A program made the position numbers and the translations under genes. DNA of 64,000 bases from Scilla litardierei. Lineage: Eukaryota; Streptophyta; Magnoliopsida; Asparagales; Asparagaceae. The DNA is taken from contig JAULAV010008665.1 of assembly GCA_030789695.1 (NCBI GenBank), positions 1 to 64,000 on the forward strand, in the 5' to 3' direction. Shown one piece after another: positions 1 to 11,079 of this stretch. Each line of letters begins with the position of its first letter. Position 1 is the stretch's first letter. The notes below the pieces were generated by a model. That model made no database searches, had not been told where the DNA came from, and worked only from the letters and a program-made list of their open reading frames with translations.

Positions 1-191
1 AGATCCATCCCGAGTCGGCATAGATCTTGGCTAAGGGTCTTATACCTTAAGGCTAAGTTAAATTGTTTAACTGCATGTTAATTAGATTAACTTGTTTATT
101 CTTCCGATGTTTAAAGTTTTTATGTCTGTTTTCGTCCGACTTAGGAAGGGAATAGAGTTTTTGTGCCCTAAGGGTTCCCCAAATCCATTCA
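1..191 (+). repeat. 5' LTR of Element 1, terminal 191 bp
   Basis: Direct repeat of 6810-7000, ending in the same TTCA. Eleven differences, several of them transitions, are visible. The rest of this LTR (about 1.3 kb) lies upstream of the window. Confidence 0.92.
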
Positions 192-192
192 G

Positions 193-204
193 TGGTATCA
201 GAAC
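193..204 (+). other. Primer-binding site of Element 1
   Basis: TGGTATCAGAAC starts one base after the LTR end. It matches the 3' end complement of plant initiator tRNA-Met (TGGTATCAGAGC) except for one G-to-A change. A perfect TGGTATCAGAGC lies at 418-429, also preceded by TTCAG, so the LTR/PBS junction motif occurs twice in the leader. Confidence 0.8.
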
Positions 205-479
205 TTGTTGAGCTTGAGTACGGGTTCTCGGTTTATGAGCTGACCCGAAGTACTCTTACTGTACCAAGTCCTGATTAGATGGAGATTTTTGATAGGTTGA
301 GCGTTGTCGAGAGGCATGCCGTAAAACAAGTTCTGAGGTATCTTGTGACGGGTCTAGTGTGCTATGGATGATGGGCCTTAACAGCGTCGCAATGATATCA
401 GAGTGATACCCTTCAGTGGTATCAGAGCTTAGGTTTGCGTAACGATCTAGCACTGCGATTTTATTAAACATTGACATGC

Positions 480-960
480 TTTTAAAATCATTATAAAATA
501 TTTTTTAAAGTTATGAGATAATTTTTAAAATGTTTTTGATGCCTTTTAAAATGTTGTTTTAAATTTATGTGATAATTTTAAAATTGATTTTAAAGCTTTA
601 AAACTTTATGCGATAAGTTTAAAATTATCTTAGATGTTTAAATATTTTATGTGATAAAATTTTAAGCATGAAATTTTTAAAATGATGTTTTAAATTTATG
701 AGATATTTTTAAAACTTTTTTAAAAGTTTAAATTTTTTATGCGATAAATATTTTAAGTAGCATGCAAATGTTGTGATTTTAAAAAACAAGTTTTTTTATT
801 TTTATGAGTAAAATAAAATGTTTTAAAAATCATATTTTAAATTTAAATGTTGAATTTAAGTATGCATGCTAAAATTGTTTATGTGATAAACATTATTTTA
901 TTTAATTGTTAAATAGTTGTACACTCTTTTTATGCGTTAAAATTAGTGTAAATTTATTTT
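480..960 (+). repeat. Degenerate AT-rich tandem repeat in Element 1 leader
   Basis: A loosely periodic block built on TTTATG(A/T/C)GATAA flanked by TTTTAAAAT runs. Copies are seen near 511, 566, 608, 650, 695, 737 and 880, spaced about 40-60 bp apart at first and wider later. No coding signal. Confidence 0.6.
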
Positions 961-1614
961 AATGGCTATGTGAATGTTATCCCTTAGTTGATAACACAAG
1001 ACAACCTCTTAGGTTAGCCATTAATAAATCATTAAAGTTCATGAGATATATTTTTATGACATGCTATGTTTTAATAAAACTTTTAACAACACTTTAAGAC
1101 CTAATTCCTGATTAGGGTAGTCCCTTTAGTGAAAATTTTAATTCTAATTGTTATTATTAATTCTCATTAAAGGACTTCACTTTTAGCGGTGGTTAATAAA
1201 TTTATTAAAATCCTAATAACGATTAGGATAGCACGTGAACCTTATAGTTGATAAGGATTTAATAAAAGGTATTAAACAAATCCTAAAATTTTGAATTTAA
1301 GGATTCAACTAGTTCATAGGATTAATTAGTTGTTAATAAAAGCTTTTAGTTTATGGCACGCATATAAAAATGACAAGCTTCATTCAATGGACCATGATCC
1401 AGTCAATGTGCTTGGCTAAGTTTGATGGATCACCCTATAAGGGATAGTGATCCTGGCTTAGTCAATTCCCTAGCTGTGTTCCGCTGGACCACAATGACAC
1501 GAATCATGCCTATATGACACCCTGGACTATATCTAAGACAAATACGTTAATAATCTTCTTCAAGATTAGCCGTAGCCCTTCTTGTTTTAGGGGCTGGCAA
1601 CTATAGGACCTGTG

Positions 1615-2620
1615 TTACAGTTGTTGGGCTACACTCAAGCTGTGACATGGCAACCTTATAGAAACCAACTCCTTAAATACATAAGATGAAATCTTGACTG
1701 ACCCAAACCGTCGTGTCGTACACCGAGCGCCGGCGTAAGTTAAGTCAATGATGTAGTCCGGGAAGATGTAGTCTAAAGATCTCACCCAAACCGACGTGTC
1801 GTGAATACACCGAGCGTCGGGGCAAGTCAGGCTAGACACGAAAACAAGGGTCCGACTAGACTAGACATTGTGATTTGGATGAGCACACTCATGATCATAA
1901 ATGGCTAGGGGTAAAAACCGATTAAGAGGGTCATATCTGATATGATCGATGAAGAGTCATCTTCCGATTACAGAGTCTAGCAACTTGTTGAGCTACACTC
2001 AAGGTTGTTAGGCTCAAGGTGATTGGACCTCTTACCCATTAATTTTAATTCGATTAAATCGTTCGTTATTAAGCTTTGAAATGATCGTTAAAATAGTGGG
2101 AGGATATAGATAGATAAAAGCCAATATACCTATATTTAATATTGAACATATGCTAAACTAGGGCAAGACTATGTTTACCGAAGGAATCAAAATGTAATAT
2201 CTTAATGGAATAAGTTAACGGGTCAGATAGGTTGATTAATTGAATATCAAGTTAAATTCAAATTGATAGAATTAAACTATATTCTCGTTGACATTAAAAT
2301 GACCTTCTAAAGGACAGACTTAAGAAATATGATTTCATTTTAGTTCTGGGTCCAACAAATAAATTCACGATACATGTCACTCGCCTCTATATGGGGCAGC
2401 TTGAATATATAGGAAATTCGAAGTATGTTTCTCTCTACAACTTGTAAAGCTACGCTTAAGGTTGTATGGACAAACAATTTTGATCCACAAAGTTCAAGAA
2501 TTCGATCAAATTATTTGAGTCGAATACGAGTGTATGAGCGGTGCAAGGCTATGTATCCCAACCGGATCTTGAGACACGCAACTTGTTGTGCTACACTCTA
2601 GGTTGCAAAGCTCAAGCGTT
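1615..2620 (+). repeat. Dispersed short hairpin motif in Element 1 internal region
   Basis: Variants of CAACTTGTTGAGCTACACTC followed by AAGGTTG occur near 1618, 1981, 2437 and 2578, and a partial form follows the PBS near 203. The two arms (CAACTTG..GAG and CTCAAGGTTG) can pair imperfectly. A second pair of related segments begins with CCCAAACCG at about 1700 and 1787, each followed by an ACACCGAGCG.CGG motif. The function is unknown. These could be RNA structural elements of a non-coding retroelement. Confidence 0.5.
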
Positions 2621-4266
2621 TGTATACATAAGATGCTTGCATAGCTATTTATTTATGTTAGGCTATTTAATATCTAAATGTGATTTAGAAAAGGAAGAAG
2701 ACATTCCGGAAAGTCAATTGAGAAAGTTAGTTATATCATAGTAAAGGCATAAGTAGGAGGAAATGAAAATATGACATATTTTGATGTCACGATTTCAGAA
2801 TAATTGTTATACAAAAGACGTCTAACACAATTTGACGAATGTCATCACCTTGCTTCTGAAGCAATGTTTTGTGTTAGTAATTTGTAATAACTATTAAATG
2901 TTAATATATAAATACACAAGATAGTATCAAACTTATATGGCAAAATAGACTAGGCCGTATCGAGAGACTAAGCGTCACAAGTCACATAAAGAGGGGTCTG
3001 ACCTCTCGTATTATAAAGTCTACGGACACTTGTGAATCTTACCCTCTTAGATACATTGGTCGAAACCCATCTGTAAGACAGTGGGAGAATGAGTTGTCGA
3101 ACTCAGTCTCGTACATACTGATGTACCCGAGTCTAGATTAACCAAAATAAGTTATTCGTATATTTTATTAAGATACGTGTTCTTGATGAAACATAAGTCT
3201 GATAAAATAAAGAACGAAATGACTAAAGTATTTAAACTGATTCGATCAGATCGAATGGTCAAATACTTAGCTATATTAAATCTTGCGTAATTAAAGGAAA
3301 ATATGATTTTCTCTCAGGTCAAGTCTGTTAACACATCGGTGTGTTAAAGGTATGAATCACACTAAGTTAGACTTGGTGCGATCCATAGCAAGTGAATTTG
3401 AGTTAAGTCCTCCCTCTGGGTTAAGTCCAGATCGTAATGCCTAAGTTTTGATAATGTTCTATGAGGACATTATCAATACGATATTCATTAAATCGATCAT
3501 TAGGAAGTTGTATAATTACTCGAATTTCTTGAGACGAAGAGTCGAGTTAGACATCATAACTGATGACGACTTAGTCAACTCTTGGATGAAATTCGGAGTA
3601 GTAACTCCGATTTATAACTTAATGTAATCAGAACAGGTCCGTGTGCGTAAATAAATTTTGGAATTTAGTTTACGTGCCCAAGGAAAATGTTTTCTCACTT
3701 TCTGCAAGTAAATCTTTAAGTTGAAAGATTGGTGCAGAAAGGAAAATAGTGAAGTGCAATCATGTTGGTCAAGAGCGGTTTTCATCCTAATTCCTATAAA
3801 ACGGATTAGAATGAAACTGTTTTTCCGCCAGCAGATGTGTACAGATCTACTCGGACCAAACTCGATGTAAACGCTCAAGTTGACCATGAAAATTGGAACA
3901 TTCACTTATAAGTTCGTTTTTTTTCTAAATATGATTTAGACGAACCAACTTATATGCATTAGCCAGATAGTTTTTAAGGTCAGTGGGAGCGTATAAATTA
4001 CATGTGAGGCATCAAAGGAATGGAACATATATTTTGACAAAGTAATCAAAAAGTTTGATACTTTATCAGAAATAGATATGAGCCATTTGAAATGACCATT
4101 AACAAATTCAAATGATTATCATAAGGTACGATGAGCTGGATAAGATCCAAGGAAATAAAAATATTATGGATTCCGAAAGACCAAGTGAATTATTTGAATG
4201 AGATTCAAATGGTTGGTCTAACATGAACATAGAAACCCCTTAAGTCTATATTGTAGATGGTTTTAG

Positions 4267-4366
4267 TAGATCCACTCATGAAGGCTCTACCAAATGAAGT
4301 CGGGAAAACTTATGTGTAAAAACGATATAAGATACCGAGATAAATGGGCCAAAGTGCAAGTGGGAG
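4267..4366 (+). pseudogene. Possible copia pol C-terminal remnant with PPT-like tract
   Basis: The + strand at 4267-4320 reads VDPLMKALPNEVGKTYV and then stop. This resembles the end of plant copia RNase H (usually ..DPLTKALP..). About 35 bp later comes GTGCAAGTGGGAG (4354-4366), identical to the tract directly before the 3' LTR (5485-5497). This suggests that the 1.1-kb segment between the two tracts is an internal duplication, or that an older element end was absorbed. The evidence is one short motif and a 13-bp identity, so this is weak. Confidence 0.35.
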
Positions 4367-5484
4367 GTGTTGAGAGAAGATACATTCGAGGCAATCTATC
4401 TCTCTGTGTGAATAACACAAACATCTTGTTCGATATAACAGTAAGCTGTTTGGTAATAATTTATCTAAGTTAAATTATAATGTAGTAAACATCAGATATT
4501 AACTTAGGTAAAGCCTGAGACTTTATGCAAGGTCAAACAGGTATCGAGATGAGTATCTCGATCATGGAGAAATGTTTGACCGTTTGTAGCATAAGTCTAA
4601 AAGGGTTCGTGGTCGTAGATGTTTCGAGACAAGGATATCGAAACATCGGATAGACCATTGTGTCTTAGTCTTTACCGTTTAGCGGTGGCGATGATCTCAT
4701 GATCGATTGACTTGGCGAAGTCGAAGACGAGACACAGGTGCTCATTAGAGAATGAGTTCACTGAACGATCCACAAGAGTTATCATATGGTTATATTGACT
4801 AATCTGTCAATGATAACTCTTAGTGATGATAGGCTAGTTGGTCTGTTGACTTGAGGTCATTTTTACGAACGTGTGTGTGAATGGTGGCACTTAGATCGAC
4901 TGACCTAGCTTCGAGGCAAGGCATGTCGAAAGGTCTTTGATTGGGTGTCACTTGAGTAGTACGAGGTGAGTAATGACCAATAGAGGATTCGTCTCTCCCG
5001 GTCAATGGGAGTTAGTGTCGTAGAGTTAGTTCGGTCTTTAGTAAAATCTCTGATCAGAGTATGTTGGAAGAAGTCCAACATTAATTGACTAAAGATCGAT
5101 AGAAACTAACCGGAGTCAAGTTATTGGGGTTGATAGTTTGACCGTAGCCTAGACTTGATCTACACGAAGTTTAGACGAAGAGACTATAACTGCGGAACTC
5201 ATCACGGAAACAGTCAGGGTTGTCCCGACAATACTCATGTCAATGAGTCAACCACATAATGATGATTCCTGAAGCAGGGATGGCAACCACTGCACATGAT
5301 CACTGTCGTATAGGCCTTCGAGCCCAACCTATTGTAAGGGTCAGGCTGTAGGGACTCTCACAGAGTGCAACATTCGTCTATTAATAGGTAGAAACATTAG
5401 GGAGAATGTGCATTTGATGCCAGGGATAAAATATTGCAAAAGATGTTTGCAATTATCTCCTGTATTCGGGATAAATGATCCTGA

Positions 5485-5498
5485 GTGCAAGTGGGAGA
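5485..5498 (+). other. Polypurine tract of Element 1
   Basis: Purine-rich GTGCAAGTGGGAGA directly precedes the TG that starts the 3' LTR. It is the expected plus-strand priming site. Confidence 0.75.
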
Positions 5499-5799
5499 TG
5501 TAGAGGAATATGCCCTCAGATCATTTGTATTTGATGCAAATGAAAATTTTAAGCCTAGATAGGGACAAATTTGCATATGATGCAAAAGAGATTAAATGTG
5601 TCTTAAATTTTTTAAGACTATATTTAATAAATAAACGCAAGGAAAAGTTCACGGGTAAGACGGGAATGTCCCGGTCTATGCCCAGGTTCGAACGACGTCC
5701 AAATCAGACGCCAAATGCCCAACTTATGCCCAAAACAGCCAAATGGATCAGTCTGGGTCAGACCAGGTTGACCCAGGCCAAACTATGGTCTGGTCTGGG

Positions 5800-6010
5800 C
5801 ACCTAGCCAGCCAGGCTGGGCGCCAGGCCACTGGGCCTGGGCCCGGCGCCCAGGCCCAGCCACCTGGGCGCCTGCCCAGGCGCCCAGGGTGGGCGCCCAG
5901 GGCCTTGGCGGGCCCTGGCGGGCCCTGGCGCCATGGGCCGGGCGCCATGGGGACCCGGCCCAGGCGCTCGCCTGGGCGCCTGGCGCCCAGGTCTAGGTCA
6001 GGCGCCCAGT
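5800..6010 (+). repeat. GGCGCC-rich island inside LTR U3
   Basis: About 200 bp with about ten GGCGCC palindromes embedded in CCAGGC/GCCTGG context, and two GGCGCCATGG motifs. Flanking LTR sequence is AT-rich, so the base composition jumps sharply. The long ORFs on both strands here are a by-product of the GC bias. Confidence 0.8.
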
Positions 6011-6363
6011 CAGCCCCTTTTTGGGTAGTGGGGCCCACATGCTGGGCCCTATAGGTTGGTGCTCAACCCTAGGTTTATTGGATAGATTTGACGGCTGATT
6101 TTAGTCGAAAATCTAGTCTTGGGCTGAACTTTGGACACTCCATTGAGGGGTCAAACGGACTCGGATTGACGAGCTGTTTTTTCATATACATTCACCGTTG
6201 AACACCCTTCGAATTGATAGGTTGTATCAATCATGAATCTCAACGGTGAGGGAGTTAAAATTCATGAAAGTTTGCACTTTGTGAAAGGCAAACTAACTTG
6301 ATTTTAATTAACTCAAAATAATAGTCCCACATCGGTTGTGAAGAAAAGGGGAGAGTCCGCCGC

Positions 6364-6372
6364 CTATATAAA
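6364..6372 (+). promoter_or_regulatory. TATA box of Element 1 LTR
   Basis: CTATATAAA lies about 865 bp into the LTR, followed by a C-rich stretch typical of a plant transcription start. It would drive + strand transcription of the element. Confidence 0.7.
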
Positions 6373-6632
6373 CAGGGGCCTCCCACATTCCTCCAAACTC
6401 GTCCCAAGCTCTAGATCTGAGCGGCTCTCATAAATGTTGGAGCACGCTCGGATCTAGGCTTAAATTAATATTTCTCCTCTCCCTAATATTTCTGCCTTAC
6501 TCCTGAGGGCTCTAGCAAAACTGGGAAGGAGTTCGGATTCGGATCCGAAATCTTGGCGAAGGTTTCACTCGCGTGAAACTCTCTTCCGCGCGTGGTTGGC
6601 TCAGCGACATGGGATTGATCACCTCGGGATGC

Positions 6633-6702
6633 GGAGCGGTTCGAGGAGCGGTTCGGGGAGCGGTTCAAGGAGCGGCTCGACGAGAGACGGGGAGCGGCTC
6701 GG
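6633..6702 (+). repeat. 12-bp tandem repeat in LTR R/U5
   Basis: GGAGCGGTTCGA-type units are repeated head to tail four times (6633-6680). A related unit follows at 6691-6702 after a 10-bp interruption. It lies downstream of the TATA box, hence in the transcript. Confidence 0.8.
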
Positions 6703-7001
6703 AAGACGGTGCAGAACATCTCGCCTGCCCCAGGGTTGAGATTCCCTGTATGTGTTTTAAGCATTAGTTTAATTTAATCGCAGTAGGTTAGATCCTTCTT
6801 GGGATGGTCAGATCCATCCCGAGTCGGAATAGATCTTGGCTAATGGTTGTGTACCTTAGGGCTAAGTTAAATTGTTTAACTGCATGTTAATTAGATTAAC
6901 TTATTTATTCTTCCGCTGTTTAAAGTTTTTATGTCTATTTTCGTCCGACTTAGGACGGGAATAGAGTTTTTGTGCCCTAAGGGTTCCCCAAATCCCTTCA
7001 C

Positions 7002-7103
7002 TTGGTGGCTACGAAACCCGTAGCCCTGTATTTATAGTAATAGGGTTACATAATGGGTGGATACCCAACACACAGATAGGCCTCCAAAAGCCCGTTTATA
7101 ACA
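7002..7103 (-). repeat. 3' LTR of Element 2, outer end truncated
   Basis: Matches 13737-13838 with four substitutions. The intact copy begins TGTTGTAAA on the + strand, an inverted match of its TTTACAACA end. Here those nine bases are replaced by the end of Element 1. A TATA-type sequence (minus strand ACTATAAATACAG) lies at 7026-7038. Confidence 0.92.
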
Positions 7104-7116
7104 CTTCCCCTTATCC
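7104..7116 (-). other. Polypurine tract of Element 2
   Basis: Minus strand GGATAAGGGGAAG directly abuts the 3' LTR. The same tract with one extra G occurs in Element 3 (61772-61784). Confidence 0.85.
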
Positions 7117-7204
7117 ATCCATTGTTGTAAGCCGTAATGAACGCTTCAAGGTTCATAGAGCTTATCTGACCATGTGGCTATGATACTCCTGGATCCTAAG
7201 TTAA

Positions 7205-7420
7205 GAGTTCTTGCCTCGTTAAAACCTTTGCCATGGAAAACCCAGTGAGAAAAACCAGTGGCTAAGGGAAAAGAGTACAAGTCTATGTGACTTCCCCTGA
7301 TCGATAGATATCATCAGAGATGGATACTTCTGGATCCTGAGTTGATGTGGTTGCCTCGTTAAAACCTTTGGCTATGGAAAACCCAGTGGAAAAAACCAAT
7401 AGCCAAGGGAAAAAGAATAC
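7205..7420 (-). repeat. Duplicated ~70-bp block in 3' UTR of Element 2
   Basis: Two similar blocks (about 7209-7275 and 7350-7420) share, on the + strand, TTGCCTCGTTAAAACCTTTG, then ATGGAAAACCCAGTG, then AAGGGAAAA. The same double block is found in Element 3 at about 61882 and 62064, so it is a conserved part of this family's 3' UTR. It also contains an inverted TTGGCTATGG / CCAATAGCCAA arrangement that could form a hairpin. Confidence 0.8.
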
Positions 7421-7455
7421 AACCCAACATTAACTCCCCTTGAAATGTACAAGCT

Positions 7456-9050
7456 TCAGGCTTGTAGATCTCTCAACTGTCTCATCCCAATTCCTAATAC
7501 AGGTTTTCTAAAGGTATTGCAAGGTAAATCTTTAGTAAATAGATCTGCCAGGTTGTTGCAAGACTGGATCTGCTGGATGTCGATCTGGTTGTCTACTTGT
7601 TGTTCATGCCTCCAGAAGAGCTTGGGGAAAATGTAGTTCGTCCTGTCACCTTTGATGTAGCCACCTCGTAGTTGAGCTATGCAAGCAGCATTGTCTTCGT
7701 ACATGGTGGTTGGACCAAGATCTCCCGTCTTCAGGCCGGTAGTCACGAGGATGTGGTGGATGACTGATCGAAGCCAAAAGGATTCTCTGCTAGCTTCGTG
7801 GATCGCAATGAGCTCGGAGTGGTTGGATGAGGTTGCTGTTGAAGTCTGCTTCACAGATCTCCATGAGATGGCTGTCCCACCGTATGTGAATATGAAACCG
7901 GTCTGGGACTTTGCGATGTGTGGGTCAGACCTGTATCCTGCATCTGCATAACTGACTAAGTCGAAAGATACACCTTTCTTGAAGTATAGTCCTAGGTCTA
8001 CCGACCCTTGGAGGTAGCGCAGAAGGTGCTTCACTCCGTTCCAGTGACGCTTTGAGGGCACTGAACTGTATCTAGCTAGTAGGCTAACTGCGAACGCTAT
8101 ATCGGGACGCGTGCAGTTTGCCTGGTATAGGAGTGCTCCGATTGCACTCAGGTAGGATACTTCAGGACCCAGTACTTCCTCCCCCTCTTCTAGTGGTCGG
8201 AAGGGGTCTGTATTAACATCAATTGATCTGACAACCATTAGTGTACTAAGCGGATGACATTTGTCCATAAGGAAGTTTTTCAGCAACTTCTTTGTGTATG
8301 TGGATTGGTGTAACAAGATTCCTCCGCTTAGGTGTTCAATTTGTAAGCCTAGGCAGAACTTCGTTTTGCCAAGGTCTTTCATCTCAAAATTCTGTGTGAG
8401 GCTCTTGGATATATCAGCTATCTCTTCAGGAGATCCGATGATGTTTAGGTCGTCTATGTAGACTGCAATGATTACGAATCTTATTCCCTTTGCTCTTATA
8501 AAGATGCAAGGGCAGACTTCATTTGTTGTGAATCCTTGTTGCACTAGCAACTCACTGAGTCTGTTATACCACATTCTCCCCGACAGTTTTAGACCATACA
8601 ATGATTTTTGGAGTTTGACAGAATAGACGTCCCGAGGTCTTTCTGTCATTTTTGTCGGTAGTTTATATCCATCTGGGATTCTCATATAGATACCCTTATC
8701 TATATTTCCATATAGGTATGCAGTCATAACGTCCATAAGCTGCATATCCAGGCCTTCCTTAGTAGATAGGCCAATAATGAAACGAAAAGTGATCGCATCC
8801 ATGACCGGGGAATATGTATCATCATAGTCTATTCCTGGTCGTTGGAAAAAAGTCTTGTGCAACAAGGCGTGCTTTGTAGCGCACGATCTCATTATTTTCA
8901 TTTCTTTTTCTCACGAATACCCATTTATATCCTACAGATTTAACACCCATTGGTGTTAGGACTACAGGTCCAAAAACTTTGCGCTTCAAGAGTGAGTCCA
9001 GCTCTACTCCATTGCCTCGTTCCACTTTGGCCAAACATCTATGCGTTTAC
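7456..9050 (-). pseudogene. pol: Copia reverse transcriptase and RNase H (broken)
   Basis: The main open frame (481 codons, 8901-7456) runs from RT into RNase H. It follows an upstream frame (9034-8822) with the RT start region, including VGYKWVFVRKRNE and YKARLVAQ. Visible motifs are RPGIDYDDTYSPV, the polymerase site YIDD (8449-8460), LYGLK, RPDIAFAV, then RNase H with SYADAGY, the NHSELIAIHEASRE helix, MYEDNAACI and FTKDLP near the end. The C-terminus at MRQLRDL is the usual family end. Defects are a one-base insertion in a T run near 8850 that splits RT, and another frame change near 9008 at the linker boundary. The catalytic residues survive, so inactivation looks recent. It makes cDNA and degrades the RNA template in the virus-like particle. 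Confidence 0.93.
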
Positions 9051-9056
9051 CTTCTG

Positions 9057-10660
9057 CTAGAGAGCATGGATCGGTCTCATCATCATATTCAGTGACGTGA
9101 TTGACAATAATGAGCGCGAATTATCATCGATGATTGTGCTTTTTCTGTCCAGTACCTCCCCAGTACGTACATAGTTTAATGATATTACTCCTATATTTTC
9201 CTCTTCAGAGGTTTTTAGGAGGGGAGAGGTATCTGAGTTGAGCTCAGCATCCTGTGGTGGTATCATTATCATTGCTCCAGGATTTTTCCTCTTTTGAGGG
9301 GTTTTATCTTCGGAGCCTGGGTGTCATCCTATCTTTTGTTGAGGTACGGCCGCTTCTGCTGTAGGTGGATTGCATCCATCTTTGGGTATGTCAATCCTAG
9401 CTGGCGTGTTTGCAGCAGATACGTGTAATCTGACAATCTTCTAGTTGTCAGTGAATTTGTCTGGTAAAATGTGAACTGTATTTTGTATTTGAAGGATCTT
9501 CAGGATCTCGTCTTCACATTGGTTTGTACACGGATCAAAATGGGATAAAGTTTTGGTATCCCATGAAATGGTCTTTGAAGCTTCTGGCTTCTCTGTGTTA
9601 ATGCCTAGTTTGGGAAAAGTGCTTTCGTCAAACTCATAATCTGCTAGACGTGCCTTAAGGGTGTCCCCCGTTAGGGGTTCTAGGTATCTAATAATCGATG
9701 GTGAATCGAATCCTATGTAGATACCCAGTCGACGTTAAGGACCCATCTTGGTCCTCTGCGGTGGTGCTATGGGGGCATAGACATCGCATCCGAATATCCT
9801 CAGGTGAGAGATATCCGGTGGGTTCCCATATGCAAGTTGCATCAGAGAATAAGATTGACTTCTTGACGGTCGTAATCTTATCAGCGATGCAGCGTGCAAG
9901 ATGGCATGTCCCCATGCGTTTATCGGTAACTGGCATTGCATCAATAATGGACGATCAATCCATTGTAGTCTCTTTATAAGAGATTCGGCTAACTCGTTCT
10001 GGGTGTGAACATGAGCTACAGGATGTTCAACTTCTATGCCGGTTGCTTGGCAGTAGTTTAGGAAGACTAGAGATATGAATTCCCCAGCATTGTCCAGACG
10101 CAATTTCTTGATCTGGTTGTCTAGGAAATGTGCCTGCAACTTTATGATTTGTGCCAGTAGCTTTGCAAAGGCTACGTTGCGAGTGGACATGAGGCACACA
10201 TACGACCATTCGGAAGATGCGTCAATCAGTACCATGTAGTACCGAAATGGTCCACTTGCGGGGTGAATAGGCCCGCAAATGTCTCCATGTAATCTCTCTA
10301 GGAAGCTCGGAGACTCTAAGTCCACCTTCAGGGGGATGGTCACGTAATCAATTTCCCTTTGTGACAAGGGAGACAAGGAGATGCACCCTTTCGAAGTAGC
10401 TTCAGGCTTTTCGAGTTAATTCCATGGGATTGGGATAGGATGTGATGCATCATATTCCTTCCAGGGTGTCCGAGTCTATTGTGCCAGAGTTGAAATTCTG
10501 GTTGGTTATCGCACTTCTGGTGCTCAAGTGTGTTTGCTTCCATTTCTCTTATCTTTGTATGGTATAGACCCGACGAGAGTCCCTCAAAATGCTCGACGGT
10601 GGTTTTAGCACCTTTTTTATGAGATGTTACATACAATAATTCTCTGTTTTGTTTGTTCAC
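9057..10660 (-). pseudogene. pol: Copia integrase with GAG-pre-integrase domain (broken)
   Basis: Frame 10660-10340 holds the zinc-binding GAG-pre-integrase domain: HNRLGHPG with a downstream CLPCH. Frame 10376-9735 holds the integrase core: HGDICGPI (first Asp), KLRLDNAGEF (second Asp) and TQNELAES (Glu), so the DDE triad is present. Beyond 9735 the same frame stays readable to about 9057 through the integrase-RT linker (LGIYIGFDSPSI..RYLEPLTGD) and contains only in-frame nonsense codons: TAA at 9735, TAG near 9439, TGA near 9327 and TAG at 9057. A frameshift joins the two named frames near 10376-10340. It would catalyse insertion of the cDNA into host DNA. Confidence 0.9.
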
Positions 10661-10681
10661 CGTCTCAAAGGTGGTATCCGT

Positions 10682-10903
10682 TTAACGGATATCTTTAAAG
10701 CTTACCAGATTTCTATGAGAGCTAGGGGAGAAAAACGCATCTTTTATTAGTAGTTGTGTTTTGTTGGGGAGCATAAAATGTGCTTCCCCTGATCCTTCAA
10801 TAATTCCTGATAGACCGGAGATTGTATTCACGGTTCCATCGTATTTATCTATGCTTAAAAAAGCAAATGTCTTGGAGGATCGTGTGCGTAGAGGCACTGT
10901 CCA
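10682..10903 (-). pseudogene. pol: Copia aspartic protease (broken)
   Basis: The minus strand at about 10903-10876 reads VDSASTHTIL, the active-site motif of copia proteases (family form usually DSG/DSA-THTI). A shifted frame (to 10682) then continues with NTISGLSGIIEGSG..HFMLPN and SPSSHRNLVSFKDIR, which precede the GAG-pre-integrase region in relatives. The 170 bp between this and gag (10910-11080) is AT-rich with many stops, so the gag-protease bridge is lost. The role is cleavage of the Gag-Pol polyprotein. Confidence 0.82.
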
Positions 10904-11079
10904 CTAGGTATTTATTTTCCATCTAATTTAAGAGATAAAAAACATAGCAGTATAAGGCACAAAAAGATTTACTAATAATTATTCAATGTCTGAAAATTCA
11001 TCCAACATGCTAGAAATCAAACAACTAGAGAGTAAATTGTTTTTCAAATTACAATGCATAGCAGAAAGTAGATAATGCT

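Larger units (their letters stand above)
1..7000 (+). mobile_element. Element 1: large non-coding LTR retrotransposon (5' end outside window)
   Basis: The first 191 bases match 6810-7000 with 11 mismatches by eye, so the window opens inside the 5' LTR. A tRNA-Met-type primer site follows at 193 and a purine-rich tract ends at 5498, just before a TG. This sets the orientation as + and the 3' LTR as 5499-7000. The internal region (192-5498) has no ORF above 100 codons and no zinc knuckle, integrase or RT motif that I can read. Only a weak copia-like tail is seen near 4267. It therefore resembles the non-autonomous LARD-type class, which borrows enzymes from a partner. The alternative is an autonomous element decayed beyond recognition, but 6% LTR divergence is too low to erase a whole pol, so LARD-like is preferred. 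Confidence 0.85.
5499..7000 (+). repeat. 3' LTR of Element 1 (1502 bp)
   Basis: Starts TGTAGAGGAATATG after the PPT and ends CCCTTCA, matching the 5' LTR end at 191. It contains a very GC-rich segment (about 5800-6010), a TATA box (6364) and a 12-bp tandem repeat (6633-6702). The bases after the end (CTTGG) fall inside the LTR of Element 2, which points to nested insertion. Confidence 0.88.

Noticed and set aside
5743..6054. 103- and 96-codon frames on opposite strands
   Set aside because: By-product of the GGCGCC island inside an LTR.
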